Source: Paracentrotus lividus | Taxonomy: Eukaryota > Echinodermata > Echinoidea > Camarodonta > Echinidae | DNA length: 64,000 nt | Direction of reading: 5' to 3' | NCBI GenBank assembly: GCA_940671915.1 | Contig: CALNVZ010000218.1 | Coordinates: 41,233,220-41,297,219 of the forward strand | Part shown: in pieces, positions 48,100 through 60,081 of the stretch | How positions within the stretch are numbered: the stretch's first letter is position 1 | Layout: every line of letters starts with the position of its first letter | The notes under the pieces: generated by a model | What the model was told of the DNA's origin: nothing | Seen by the model: only the letters and a program-made list of their open reading frames with translations | The model's database searches: none | Position numbers and translations under genes: made by a program

Positions 48100-48950
48100 A
48101 TGTTATCATCCTATCATGCAATTATATCGTAGTGTATCTCATTGCCAGACAAATTCAGTCTTTAAACCTGTTGGGACGAGCTGATTTTGGCTACAACACA
48201 CATTTCCATAGACCTCCGCCCGAATATAATCGGGCTCAGTCCCCAAGTGTTAAAAAGAGAATTAGAGGAAAAAAATTCAAAGAAAATTTCGCACTAGCTA
48301 TTCCAAATATTATGAATATGGTAAATTTTTTTGACATTTCAACTGTTCTTCGTATCATACTTACCCCATGTAGCCTACCCCTCTCGAAAAAACAAATTTT
48401 TGCGCAGACAAATTGCATCATGACGCACCTCTATGGGTAGAACATTATATAAACTAGCAAAATTACCAGATGAGTGACAAGGGATGAATGACTTTGTTTA
48501 ATAATGATGTAAACCAAGGATTGGTGTGTTTTTTCTCTCATATTTCATGCCAACTAAAGATTTGTTGCTTTTTTTTTATATTGAATCTTATCAGAATTTG
48601 AAATAAATTTGTGTTTGTTAATCAGTTAGCTGAAAGATGTTCCAGTTATCACTTGTTAATGCTAAGGTATGCAAATGAAATTTAATCATTTTTTATTTCA
48701 TTTTGCCCTCAATTTCAGCAATCTTGTTCCATGTATTGGTCTGTGCAATTGAACTGCGTAGTCCTAAGTGTACAAAATTGCTTAAGTACGCACTAATATG
48801 TGCATCTGGATGTGTCCGGTGATACAATGTGTCACTGTACTATCGTGTCTCCCTTATTAAAGAAATAAGCCCAACATATTTATTCCACTTTACTCTTGGC
48901 TACAACATCTTGTTTTGAGCTTTTAATGAATTTCTTATAAACCTTTACTG
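48100..48950. other. 5' flank of gene D
   Basis: No exon recognised. Similarity to the left arm begins near 48900. A promoter cannot be defined. Confidence 0.4.
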
Positions 48951-48990
48951 ATGCAGTTTGTCTGGAAATTTTTGTAGCTGGAACTGAATC

Positions 48991-49050
48991 ATGAAGAGGA
49001 GTGCTGGAGATGAAGATGGCCCTGGACGGAAACGTCCTGTCCGAAGACAA
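48991..49050 (+). CDS. Gene D exon 1 (start codon)
   Basis: 20 codons, MKRSAGDEDGPGRKRPVRRQ, donor GTAAGT. It is very basic at its end (RKRPVRR), so it may act as a nuclear localisation signal; gene A lacks this basic run. Confidence 0.6.
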
Positions 49051-52000
49051 GTAAGTAGAATATGGTAGATAAAAGGTTTCATATGAAACCTCCACTCTCA
49101 TAATCTATGTGTATAGTTTATAATATGTGACATGCCACCTCAAAACCAACAATATATAAAGTCACCATGAACTATAAAAATTTCGCATGTTTTCTGAAAC
49201 TAGAGATTCTAAACTCTCTTGCATTATTGGAGAGTTTATGATGAAAAATACCAAATAAATTGGCCAAAATATACAGCGAAACCCCGGCAGGGGTTAGCTT
49301 AAAAGTTAGTTTAGTTGGACTGCTCTCTTCTTCAGTTGCCAGGGAGCAGAAAAAGTTGGAAAAAAGATTTGTTTCTGACCCGTTTGTGTAAAAACACAAC
49401 CGGACCTGGCAAGACGAATCTTCAAACTAACCCGTTTTTGAGAAATGCGCGAAAAACCACAAACTGCCGCCTCCATGGAAACGTGATGCGCTCCTGACAG
49501 TTGTCTGGCCATCGCACATCCTCTATTGCGTCACAATAAGAAATTAATCATGGGGCGTGCCCCATGACTTATGATGTCTGCATATCCAAAGGTGAAAAGA
49601 TGCTCGTTCAGCGACGCTGCAAGCTAACTTTTCCAGTGGTGTAGCTTTTGAGCGTCGCACACCAAGTCGATGAAGGGATAGAGTAAAAGCACCAAATACC
49701 GGACACTTAAGGGTTTTTGGATTTAAAAAAAAATTTAAATCACTGAATCATATAAAACTAATATGTATTTTGTAGTACAAATGTTCAATGATAATATTAT
49801 AAAAAACGAAATTGATAAAAAATATGATAAACAAAAATTATTTGCTTTCTAATGAAAGCTTGTTTTGTTCTAAATATCGGACGCGTGTGCGAAATCATCG
49901 GACAAATTCAACAATGCGCAGCTTCGATTTTGGCAGTTAGAATCACACTTAAAAAAGCATGAAATAATTGCTTGATTGTTCAAACAGCAATTTATTTCTG
50001 CCTCGCAAATGCCGATTTGAAAGATAAAAAAAAAAATAATCATAAAAGAATTGGTAAATATTAATTATTTACTTACCAAAAGAACCTCTTCCGACTCTAA
50101 ATATTGATGTGTTTGATGAGCTCAATGCGCCTGCACTCTAAAAAAGCCAGCGCATGCGCGGTGTATAACATGCATTTCTCATTGACTGTCCGATATTTAG
50201 CAACAGCCTATTTTTAGAAGCTAGTGGAAAATCCCGCCCCGAAGACCCCCCGCGGTAGTGAATGCACTTTTTTTTCTGATTGAGCGACCATGCGACATCT
50301 CAGCTGTTATATTTCAAGTAAGAATCATATCTCCTGTTGGGATTTTTTTTTTTAATCATCGATCTTTCGGAGATCAAAATTAACCTGGGTCATAAGGATT
50401 TCTCGAAATCGCAACTATGGATTTTACCCCTGGATTTTACCTCTGGAATATATTTTTTGGGGAGCAACCTGGCTCTACTGTGTATGCAGTGCAATAGAAG
50501 GTAAGATCATCTATCATATGCATGCAAGTCACCGTCCCATGTGGGGCCCGTTAGCTGTATGGGGGGAGTTGATCTAGATTTTGTCCTATATTTGGCAACG
50601 TCCGGTATTTGGTGGTTTTACTCTACAAGAAGACCATTGGAAGCAAAGCCTCTGCATCCCACCTCTACTGGCCACACCCAAGCAGACCATCCATTGTTTA
50701 TGCATAGTTGATGAACTTCTTCATATTTCCTTGATTTCCTTTCATGAGAGCTTTGCATGTTGCTCTCGTCACACACTGTGAGCTCGATCATGATAACAGT
50801 CTTTTTCTGTTTAGAGAAGATCACCATATCTGGCCGAAGATTAGTCACACTGTGATCTCTTCGGGAAGACCAGTCTTGAGTCCACGTCGGCCAGGATTAT
50901 CCAGTCTTGGGCCAAAGGCAAGAGCCCGGTACGTCTCTTCGCAAGGCGACGAGGAACAGTTTCTCCATGTCAAACAAAATGGATTATTCTCTCTTCCTTT
51001 CTTGCAGGGCTAGAGTTAGCGTTATCAATTTCTTCACGAATACCATGTAATAACACTCGTAGCACACGATTATGTCGCCAAGTATAGCGTCCTTGCTGGA
51101 GACTGGTAGAGCACCCAGCCAGTATGTGAGTTGTGGTACACCCCTCGCCTCCACACGGGTCACAAAAGTCCTCTTGGGAGAGTCCCCACCTCTTCAGATT
51201 CTTTGGGGAAGCCATGGTGTCATAGGTTGAACCTATGACAAATTGTAAGAGCTTTGGGCTCATATCACATAGCGTTCTCCATTTCAGGTCGCGTTTCTTA
51301 ACATTTTCCCAGGACGTCCATGTGCCCTGAACGCCAAGTTGAACTGCTCGAACGTAGTAAGAATCATCATGCTCTGCACAGTTCAGAATGCCTTTCCTTG
51401 CGGGACATCTTGCTCCAAGGAGCACGGTACTTCGTTGAGCCGAGGCCTGCACGGCTACACTGTCCTCTAGCCACTTTCTCAAATCTTACTCTGTTTTCTG
51501 CTCTATCTATAGCGTCTGCTGGTTTCCACTTTCTTCCACAACGAACCACATGGCTCAATCTTTTTCACCACCTCATCAGAACTTGCTCTCAGCTGAAGTA
51601 GACTGTTAACCAAAGTTTTCTTTACAAGCTCTGTCAAACTGTCTAGAGGTAGTCGCAGTTTGGCCTGATCACAGTAGAGTGCCACACTCGATAAATTTCT
51701 GCTCACGCCTAGCCACTTTCGTAGGAAAGTAGACACCATTGTTTCCATGCGCTCTACATCTAGCTAAGCGCAATGTCGTAGATCATCAGTTGCCATTGGA
51801 CACTTGGTAAAATAAGGTGGTTATAGCACCAGCATTTCATGACACCAGTCAGTACACATTTGTCCAAAAGTTTCAGCCACCTTCCTAAAGATGTCTCGAG
51901 AGATAAACGTGCCTGTTTGTCATTCAAATCTCCAATGATTATCCTCCCCAAGAACTTGACAGGGTCAAGAATATCTAGTTGCAGTTAACTATATGTATTT

Positions 52001-55000
52001 GATATTTAATATCAAATACATATCCTCGGCTTGGAGCCAGAAGGGCGCTATTGCAGATCAAGGATGTTCCGTTTGGAGCCAGAAGGGCGCTAATACCATT
52101 GACTTTGTACAGTAATAGCGCCCTTATGGCTCTCAACGGAACATCTATAAAATGCAATAACGCCCTTATGGCTCCCAACAGACGATATAGTTAGTATTAT
52201 AACCAAGTTCAATATCAAATATATACATGTATAAAGTTAAGTATGATAACCAAGTACAATATAATGATAATAATAATAATAGTGAAATTTTATAGAGGGC
52301 ACAAAACGTCCGAGGATACTCATAGCGCTAGCTCAGCAACAGTTCTCTTTGAGGAAGGTATATTATAAATTAATATTACATCTACTTAACAATTAAATAT
52401 GATGGAGTAAGAGCTATCATGAAATTAAGACCATTTTCCCCACCATTTGCTCTGTTCTTCCTTTTGCTACATTGTACTTATAGAGCAATTTCATGTGACG
52501 TCACAAGCAGCCATGTTGGTGGGCAAAATAATAAGGAACCGGTGCACTAGACCATAAAAACAATGATTTACCGCGGTTTGATGGACATGTTTCTATTGTT
52601 TAACCCACCAACATGGATGAATGATGACGTCACGTAAAATTACTCTATAGGTGGTTTTAAGCCTTATTTGAGTCTTGTATTCTGGCAGTACTTCTTCTAC
52701 TCCAACTCTTATTGTCCTAATTGACCAGAAGTAGATATTTTGTCATAATCACCTCTCTCCATTCCCCATTCATTTCCAGAAAGTTCACTGACCTCTTTTT
52801 TCTACACTTTCATTTTGACGGACTAATTTTATTCATTTGGAATTGAATTAAATCCTAAATCCTATTAATGTGTGTAAACCTATGAGTCTCTAAAATGTCT
52901 TAAATTGAATAGAGGTCGTGAACTTTAATATGTATGACCTCTCCTATCTTGATCCTTGTTAATTGAATAGAGGTAGTGAACTTATGACCTCTCCTATCTT
53001 GATCCTTGTTAATTGAATAGAGGTAGTGAACTTATGACCTCTCCTATCTTGATCCTTGTTAGATTGAATAGAGGTAGTGAACTTATGATCTCTCCTATCT
53101 TGATCCTTGTTAAATTGAATAGAGGTAGTAAGTATATGACCTCTCCTATCTTGATCCTTGTTAAATTGAATAGAGGTAGTGAACTTATGACCTCTCCTAT
53201 CTTGATCCTTGTTAAATTGAATAGAGATAGTGAACTTGTGACCTCTCTTATCTTGATATTTGTTAATTGAATAGAGGTGGTGAACCTATGACCTCTCCTA
53301 TCTTGATCCTTGTTAAATTGAATAGAGGTAGTGAACTCATGACCTCTCCTATCTTGATCCTTGTTAAATTGAATAGAGGTAGTGAACTTATGATCTCTCC
53401 TATCTTGATCCTTGTTAAATTCAATAGAGGTATGAACTTATGATCTCTCCTATTCTTGATGCCTTGTTAAATTGAAATAGAGGTAGTGAACTTATGATCC
53501 TCCTATCTTGATCCTTGTTAAATTGAATAGAGGTAGTGAACTTATGACCTCTCCTATCTTGATCCTTGTTAAATTGAATAGAGGTAGTGAACTTGTGACC
53601 TCTCCTATCTTGATCCTTGTTAAATTGAATTTAACATTTCACATAATTATTCCTATTTGACGAAAGAATATTTTGTTTATCAATTGTCTTATTTGTTTGG
53701 TTGCGAGCGGGAAGCGCAAGCCGCGGCAAATTTGCCATATAACAACATGAGGGAATTGTATTTCACACATATTTTCCCCCTTACTTCTTTTTAAATTTCT
53801 TTAGGAGCTGATAACCCCTGCCCTTTGACAAAATGCGAGCGCCAAGCGCGAATGAAAATCACATTGGTTAATAGTCTATAAATTTTATGTTTTTAATCCC
53901 TTTCTGAATATGATGATGATTTTTGTAAACATACGAGCGCGAAGCGCGAGCGGAAAATCGTACGTAGAGAACTGAAAACGAAGTATTAATCATGGGCTTT
54001 TGTTTGCTTTATTTTTAAAGTTTATAGCCTACATGCATGCTCAACATTTTTTTTTTATAATGACCTGAATGCAGGGCAGATAAACCTATATTTGCATCTA
54101 ACTGACTAAAGCATCTCCTAAAATTGATGATAATTTTTTGTAATAGAATTAGACAACCATAGGAGAGCGCGCTTGGAAAAAATAAAAATAATGCAATTTC
54201 TTTAGGCATTTAGGAGTTATCAAATTTATTTGTAACTCTATCTAAAAAGAAGACGTAGGCCTAATCCTCAGAGAAAGAAAATGGTTCGAGCGCGAAGCGA
54301 GAGAAAAATTACGTAATTTGGGAGATATGGGTCGGCTGCTGCAGGGAAATGATGTCCAAAGAAGGAGCGGGAGAGCAAAATACTACAACTTTATACTCTA
54401 TCACATTTCGAATTTAGTGGCACCGGTTAGTATTGATAGGTGCTGGTGTTCGAAACAAGCGGAACTGATTAGTAAACCCCCCGCACCCCCTCCCCTGGCG
54501 ACGACCATATATATTTTTCTCTTCTTTCGCATCCCTCTTTTTTTTTTTTCTTTCTTCTCTTTTGCATCTTTTTTTTTTTTTTTTTTTTTTTTTCTGAAGG
54601 GGGGTGTGTTCGCACCCTCCGCACCCCCCTGGCGACGGCTCTCTACATTGATCCTTGTTATAAGTTAAATAGAGCAAGTGAACTGATAACCTTCTTCTAT
54701 CTTGAGCCTGAGAATTATATCTTTCATTTATAAAGAGGTACTGTACTGCTGAGACTGATCATAATCAGGAAAGAAAATTATTATTTTAAAGCTGCCAGAA
54801 TTTGCAACTTTCCTATTAAACATATTGCTGTTTGTTTATTTTTCTTTCATATTTTACATATGACAGGACGGCCAGGCCCACAGATCAGCAACCCCACTAC
54901 GAACGAATTATCCCCAGGTTCCACTTTCTGTGCTTTTATCTAAAGTACAGACATTACAGAGACTTAGTACAGAAACCATATGGTCTGGCACACTTGAGAT

Positions 55001-58000
55001 TCGGAATGTAAGATATTAACCCCAGATTTCACCATCATCGGATTGTAAATTGATATATGCCTGTTGCTTATTTATCAATGATGTTTTGCTGTAGGCCTAC
55101 CGTTCTGCTGTGGGCTGCCAGTTTGACTTTTATCAGAAGAACGGGTACATATCCCAATGTTTATGTAAGGACAATATTTTAATAGTTGAGTAAATGGTTA
55201 CCTTTCACCTAAAATCCCATTTGTGATGAAGATAATATAATAGAATGAATATGCTATGACAACACAAATTTCTAAAGTTCTTTAAGAGTAGAAATACATA
55301 TTTCTGACCCTGCCTGACATAGTGCTCATCAATTATGTATGCAGAATGATTAGCTCGCAGCAGGTTATGCATCTTTCCCTGCCTTTGGTGCCTTGTGAAT
55401 AAATACTTGAAATATATTTTTATGCCTCCGCCACCGAAGGTGGTGCCGGAGGCATTATGTTTTCGGGTTGTCCGTCCGTCCGTACGTCCGTCCCGTTTTC
55501 GTTCTCGCGATAACTTAAGAACCGTTTGACGGATCACTTTCAAACTTGGATCATGTATGCATATGGTAGGGACAATGATATGATTAGACTTTGGGGTCAT
55601 TAGGTCAAAGGTCACAGAGGTCATTGTATGCATGAAAATGGCTCGTTCTCGCCATAACTTAAAAACCGTTTGACGGGTCAACTTCAAACTTGGGTAATGT
55701 GTGCCTATGGGAGGGGCAATGAACTGATTAGATTTTAGGGTCATGAGGTCAAAGGTCAAAGGTCACAGATGTCATTGTATACATGAAAATGGCTCGTTCT
55801 TGCGATAACTTAAGAACCGTTTGAGGGATAAACTTGAAACTTGGGTCATATGTGCATATATGAGGGTCAATAAACTTATTATATTTTGAGGTCATGAAGT
55901 CAAAGGTCAAGGGTCACAGACGTCATTGTATACATGAAAATGGCACGTTCTTGCTGTAACTTCTGAACCGTTTTATGGATCAACTTCAAACTTGGGTCAT
56001 GTGGGAGGAAAGATGAACTGATTAGATTTTTGAGGTCAGGACATCAAAGGTCACTGGTTATTTATGTAAATGACTCGTTTGTGCAATTTCTGAAGGACCT
56101 TTGACGGATCAACTTAAACATGTTTATCCTTTTTATTACATCAGTAGCCATCCTTCCTGAGTTGGAAATAATTCTGATGATACAACTTTAATAGATTTGG
56201 GGTCAATATCTCAAAGATGTCATGGTATAAATGGATGTAAAATACTCAACATGCGCATCCCTTTTTTTCCGATGTGGCAATACGGAGGCATGCCTTCCGA
56301 CCGTGCGCGGTCGAAGATTCATCTAGTTACATTTGTAATCTGGTCTTTTGTCCGTGGAGCAAGAATACAGTGTAAGTCATCCTCTTATATACATGTATAT
56401 ACGCCTGTACTTTGTCATGAGAGATCATATATTTTGACAGGATTATCTTGATTTATTCCTTTCTCAAAGATATTTAAGTGAAATACCAAAATATTGGAAA
56501 AAAATAAAAAACTTTCAGTTTCAATAAGTGAATTTGTACTCAGGGATGGATTCCCATTATAAGCCTAAAAGTAGCAATGTTGACATGTCATTGAATTATA
56601 TTTGGAGACATAAAGTAGACCCCTGCAAATTTGAGCAAGTACACAAAACAAGTCTGATTGGGGTTCCATGAATATGAGTTTTGTTTTTCTGTGTTTAACC
56701 TTAATTTTTTTCTATACTATAATATGGCGACCGTGCATTTTCATGTATTGACCCTACTCTATGGAATAAGCTCCCACCCCATATTCAAAATGCTCCATCC
56801 GTTGATTCATTCAAAATCCTTCTCAAAACTCACCTTTTAAAACTGTAATGTATAACTCACTGTATGATTTCTGGAGGCGCACACCAGTAGTATATATTAT
56901 TTGCATTGAGTTTATTAATAATGTACATGTATAATTAGTATGTTTAGATTGAAATTTGGTATCATTTAATTTAACCCAAACAAAGCGCTTAGAAACACCA
57001 GTATGAAGCGCTATATAAATGTAATTATTATTATTATTATTATTATATTGGACAAAGAAAACCATAGATAAGATATGTTTATTCAATGTAATCTCATGCT
57101 ATGTCGGGGATATGTTCACATTATGCATCAATTTACAAGAAGTATAATTATAATAAACCCTATCAAATATGAGTAATAATTGGATGTAGAAAATAATGTT
57201 TTGTACATGTACAAACTTCAGCTTTCTGGCATAACATGTACATGGTCTATGTACATTTGTACATCAAAGTACTTAGCAAATACGAAGATGCTAATTAGAA
57301 ATTCCAATCTGTTGAGAACATGATGAAAGTCTTCATGTCTATTGTTTTTAAAACAATCAGATGGAATTGACACAAGTAAAATATTGTTATTTCCTGAAGG
57401 TAATTATTGTGTGTGTTTTATTCTCATTCAGAGACCTCACAATAATGACCAGAGGCAGGATGTGGATATAATCTCTGGTAAGATTCTTTTCTTCAAGAGG
57501 ATCAATACAGACAATTGGCCCAAGCAGCTCAAAATGACAACCATCACCAAGGATGACTTCATGGTGATTTAGTAGAGTCAGCAGTGATTATTTCTTGGAT
57601 AATGCCATGATAAATTTTGAAACGTGCTTCTTTTATAAGAGGGTATTATGATGATAAAGAAGAGGACGGCTTTGATGTCAGTTATTATGGTGAAATAAAA
57701 TACATGTACATGTACAAAATGTATGAGTAGTTTGGATGCCAGTAAGAGAACTGGCAGAGTTTACCAGGATTACTTTCAAAGCAAATCTAATACAGTAAAT
57801 TAGTTTAGAATTTTTTATTTATTTATTTTTTATTTATTTATTATTTTTTTTTTTTTTGGGGGGGGGGGTTTCAGTCAATCCATTTCAAATTTTATTTCTG
57901 CAATACATGTAAAGTTGAAGCCAGAAGTTTACATACAGTTACTATGAAATTCAATGAAAATTGTTCCAGCACGGAAGATGCTAAATTTTTCTCTTGCTAA

Positions 58001-59979
58001 ACATCATGAAATTTACTGCATCTTCAGAAATCTTAGTACTACCATAACAAAATAATAAAAGAGCTGATTAAGCTCTTTCTCATGAATGAAATGCCGATAG
58101 GACTAAAGTATATTTTAGGTGGAATTTTCTTTGCGAAAAAGTATTATTCATGCCAAATTTATTCTATTATTAGTCATTAAGTTTCCAAACATTCTTTCAT
58201 AGCTGTCAAATCTATGATAACAATTGTTATCTGAAATGTTTCTGTTGAGAAATAAAGAACACAACTAGGAAATGTTTGGTCATTTTTTTCTTTAAGTCTG
58301 TCTAAAATGTGAAGATTTGGGGGGGGGGGAATAAAATATTATTCAGCTCCTAATGACAAGCCAGACTACAAGAGCATGACATACTCATTTGTCATTGTAA
58401 CACATCTTTTTTTTAAAGCTACAGTAAATGTCATGATGTTTGGCAAGTGTACAATTTTCATTGAATTTCATACATGTAGGTGTATGTAAACTTCTTGCCT
58501 CAACTGTACATGAATGTCATACACCAGTGATCAGCATCTACTCCATCATGCACATGCAGATAAGATGAACTAATGTAATGTGTACCTGTAGCTCTGCCTG
58601 TAAAACAAAGGAATGCTTTTCCATACATGTACATACAGGCTTTAGAGCAAATACGCTATAAGCTGATTTGGAAAATGACCACATCATGATATAGTTTTTT
58701 AACCTTAGCCTGTATTCAACTTCAGGTGCACATTAATCAGTATTTAGTTTGGAGAAAGGCACAATTAAAAAAAATATATATAAAAAGCACAAATAGAGTC
58801 AACTCTACATATAAGTCAACCTTCTATGTACATGTAAGTCATGTAAGTCGAACCAATTCTTCAGTCCAGATTATACAAGATATGTTATGCGTCCCCTCAT
58901 ACATTGTACATGTATAGTTTTAAGGCAAATGCATTTTAAGTCAAACATATTTCTATTGTCCAGAGAGATTTGACTTATGCAGAGTTTCCTGTAGGTATTA
59001 AAAAGTTGGTGCAAATATGCTATTAAATGTAGCTGAATAACATGAAGGTGGAGACTTTGTTGTATTCATCTTGCTTTTGATAATATCATCATGTACATAA
59101 TGTGAAATAATACAGGTGTTATACAGTAAAAATTCTAAATCCTCTCATTGAGCTTATTACCTCATAATTTGAAATTTGTTAGTTTAGAGCAATGTGCATT
59201 AATATTTTAAAGTTCCCTGTAGTACCATCTCAAAACTTCATCATAAATGCTTATCTTCATGTACATGTAGGTGTAATCTGAATATGTAAAAGAAAACAAA
59301 ATTGCCGAAGCCTAAAATATCTGATGTTATGCACTTTTTTTCTAAATTTTTGGTTTCAGAGAGTGTACCCTGTTGTGAATAGGCTGGAGAGCAGTACAAT
59401 ATTAATAATAAAAATGCAAACAGCAGCTGGATTTGTTTTAAAGCTTGTATTATACACTTATAAAATACATGTATCCATAGGTCACATCTTATTTGAATCA
59501 CAAAACTATACAAAAATATGAATAAATAAAATAGTGTACTAGATTTATTCAGAGAGAGGGAAGCTTTAAAGTTACAATGTACTTGTACATGTACATGTAT
59601 GTTTATATAGTTTATTTTGAACCTGCCAGGAAAATAGCCATGGCCAGCCTTGCATAAATCGGCAAAGGCTGGTCAAAGCATATACTTGTGTAAAATTATG
59701 ACGAACAATGTATGTGTATGCACATGTACAACTATAATAGTGAATATATGCATTATTAAATGTATAGAGACATTATTGTACATCTATTCGAAGATTTCAA
59801 CAGAAAGTTACAGAACATATTCTCTATCATTTCAGTATGTTGTGGCATATTTTTTCTTGCAGAAATTATCTAGTCTATGTGTGAGGATTGGCCCATGTAT
59901 CCTCTCTGTGGATGCAAACTATGACAAGATGTCATATGGAGCTTTCATTCAATATACCTGCTTGCCTCATGTACATTGT
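48991..59979 (+). CDS. ACID/PTOV-like protein, 5' part (gene D), inverted paralogue of gene A
   Basis: Four exons are inside the window: 48991-49050, 54867-55007, 57432-57563 and 59863-59979, all phase 0, 150 codons. The start MKRSAGDEDGPGRK is the same as in gene A. The key motifs IWSGTLE, NWPKQLKM and YGAFIQ are kept. Amino-acid changes relative to gene A are many, which suits paralogues better than alleles. The exon 3 donor is GTGATT rather than GTGAGT, and exon 4 ends three codons later (VHC) than in gene A. The exon 5 equivalent should start roughly 100 bases beyond base 64000, judged from the alignment to 2860-2960. Introns are swollen by transposons. The function is inferred only from the ACID resemblance. 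Confidence 0.6.
49681..50623. mobile_element. TA-flanked element nested in the retroelement
   Basis: Tips GAGTAAAAGCACCAAATACC and the complement of GAGTAAAACCACCAAATACC; TA at 49679-49680 and 50624-50625. With it removed, the host endonuclease frame reads through a GTA codon without interruption. No transposase inside. Confidence 0.85.
50970..51482 (-). pseudogene. Retroelement RT C-terminus and zinc knuckle
   Basis: Longest intact stretch of the element, 170 codons. GTWTSWENVKKRDLKWRTLC, VIGSTYDTMASPKNLKRWGL, C-x2-C-x5-C and H-x4-C motifs, then RYTWRHNRVL. Neighbouring frames at 51748-51503 and 50848-50618 continue it after frameshifts. Confidence 0.7.
52031..52179. repeat. Palindromic element with AGGGCGCTA repeats
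   Basis: Left arm GGAGCCAGAAGGGCGCTA occurs twice; right arm TAGCGCCCTTATGGCTC and CGCCCTTATGGCTCC. A hairpin with an internally duplicated arm. Confidence 0.8.
52480..52650. mobile_element. 171-base MITE with two CRE sites, empty in left arm
   Basis: TATAGAGCAATTTCATGTGA at the left and the complement of TATAGAGTAATTTTACGTGA at the right. Both tips contain the perfect palindrome TGACGTCA (52496-52503 and 52625-52632). Absent at the matching place in the left arm (about 8440-8470). Confidence 0.85.
52895..53632. repeat. 50-52-base minisatellite
   Basis: About 14 units of ATTGAATAGAGGTAGTGAAC, TTATGACCTCTCCTATCTTG, ATCCTTGTTA. A lone decayed unit at 54648-54710 suggests that a 1 kb insertion split the array. 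It lies in gene D intron 1. Confidence 0.95.
53640..54646. repeat. Repeat with GCGC-GAA-GCGC words
   Basis: Words like CGAGCGCGAAGCGCGAG occur near 53702, 53835, 53933 and 54288. The right part holds poly(T) tracts and two GCACCCCC(T)CCCCTGGCGACG-like segments (54484 and 54618). It separates the minisatellite from its last unit. Confidence 0.6.
54867..55007 (+). CDS. Gene D exon 2
   Basis: 47 codons, phase 0, acceptor TGACAG and donor GTAAGA. It starts DGQAHRSATPLRTNY and ends IWSGTLEIRN. A three-codon deletion relative to gene A precedes the W-S-G motif. Confidence 0.65.
55422..56326 (+). mobile_element. Helitron-like repeat, copy 4, with empty site
   Basis: Same 5' tip as copy 2 and a 3' hairpin plus CTAG. 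The left arm has the unoccupied site at about 7480-7500: flanks AATACTT and ACATTTGTAATCTGG are adjacent there. No target duplication is visible, as expected for Helitrons. Confidence 0.7.
56725..57045 (+). mobile_element. LINE 3' end fragment, empty in left arm
   Basis: Frame 56732-56848 reads SCIDPTLWNKLPPHIQNAPS, VDSFKILLKTHLLKL and a stop: the usual C-terminus of CR1/L2/Jockey-type polymerases. It is followed by GCGCTATATAAATGTAATT and an ATT microsatellite (57020-57045). The left arm has the empty site at about 7095-7105. Strongly 5' truncated. Confidence 0.85.
57432..57563 (+). CDS. Gene D exon 3
   Basis: 44 codons, phase 0, acceptor ATTCAG. It contains INTDNWPKQLKMTTITKDDF. The donor is GTGATT, and reading through meets TAG two codons later, so splicing here may be weak. 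Confidence 0.6.
57911..58508. mobile_element. Tc1-type MITE, right copy
   Basis: Counterpart of 5632-6240 in the inverted arm, with tips AAGTTGAAGCCAGAAGTTTA and the complement of ACAGTTGAGGCAAGAAGTTT. Confidence 0.75.
59863..59979 (+). CDS. Gene D exon 4
   Basis: 39 codons, phase 0, acceptor TTGCAG and donor GTAAGT. It begins KLSSLCVRIGPCILSVD and ends AFIQYTCLPHVHC. A GTACAT just before could be a donor giving the gene A length, but GTAAGT nine bases later is stronger. Confidence 0.6.
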
Positions 59980-60081
59980 GTAAGTGAACTTTCAAATTAA
60001 AAAAGATTGTTCTATTATATGTCATATATCCCTGTAATTATAACTATAGAAGAAACACATCTTCATTTGAAAAAAATTATA

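Larger units (their letters stand above)
49560..51970 (-). mobile_element. Non-LTR-type retroelement 3' part with endonuclease, split
   Basis: Minus-strand pieces in order: VKFLGRIIIGDL (about 51965), LDKCVLTGVMKCWCYNHLIL, STFLRKWLGVSRNLSSVALY (about 51730), then the 51482-50970 frame with a zinc-knuckle-like CDPCGGEGCTTTHILAGC and GRYTWRHNRVLRVL. Next come RPDMVIFSKQKKTVIMIELT and VGCRGFASNGLL (50848-50630). After a 943-base insertion the frame resumes SLHRLGVRRSKATPLEKL and AERASFHLWI (49680-49575). This order (RT thumb, CC-H-C knuckle, PD...ExT restriction-like endonuclease, WLW-like end) is that of a retroelement family common in marine animals. Frameshifts make it inactive. Confidence 0.75.

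Noticed and set aside
52895..53632. Regular repeat that could be mistaken for a CRISPR array
   Set aside because: Units are contiguous with no unique spacers, and the context is animal intron.
54318..54677. Hydrophobic 116-codon frame with a long Phe run
   Set aside because: Translation of poly(T) tracts in a repeat.
55205..55759. 184-codon minus-strand frame
   Set aside because: Runs through the Helitron-like repeat; similar frames at 13124-13306 are the antisense of the same repeat units.
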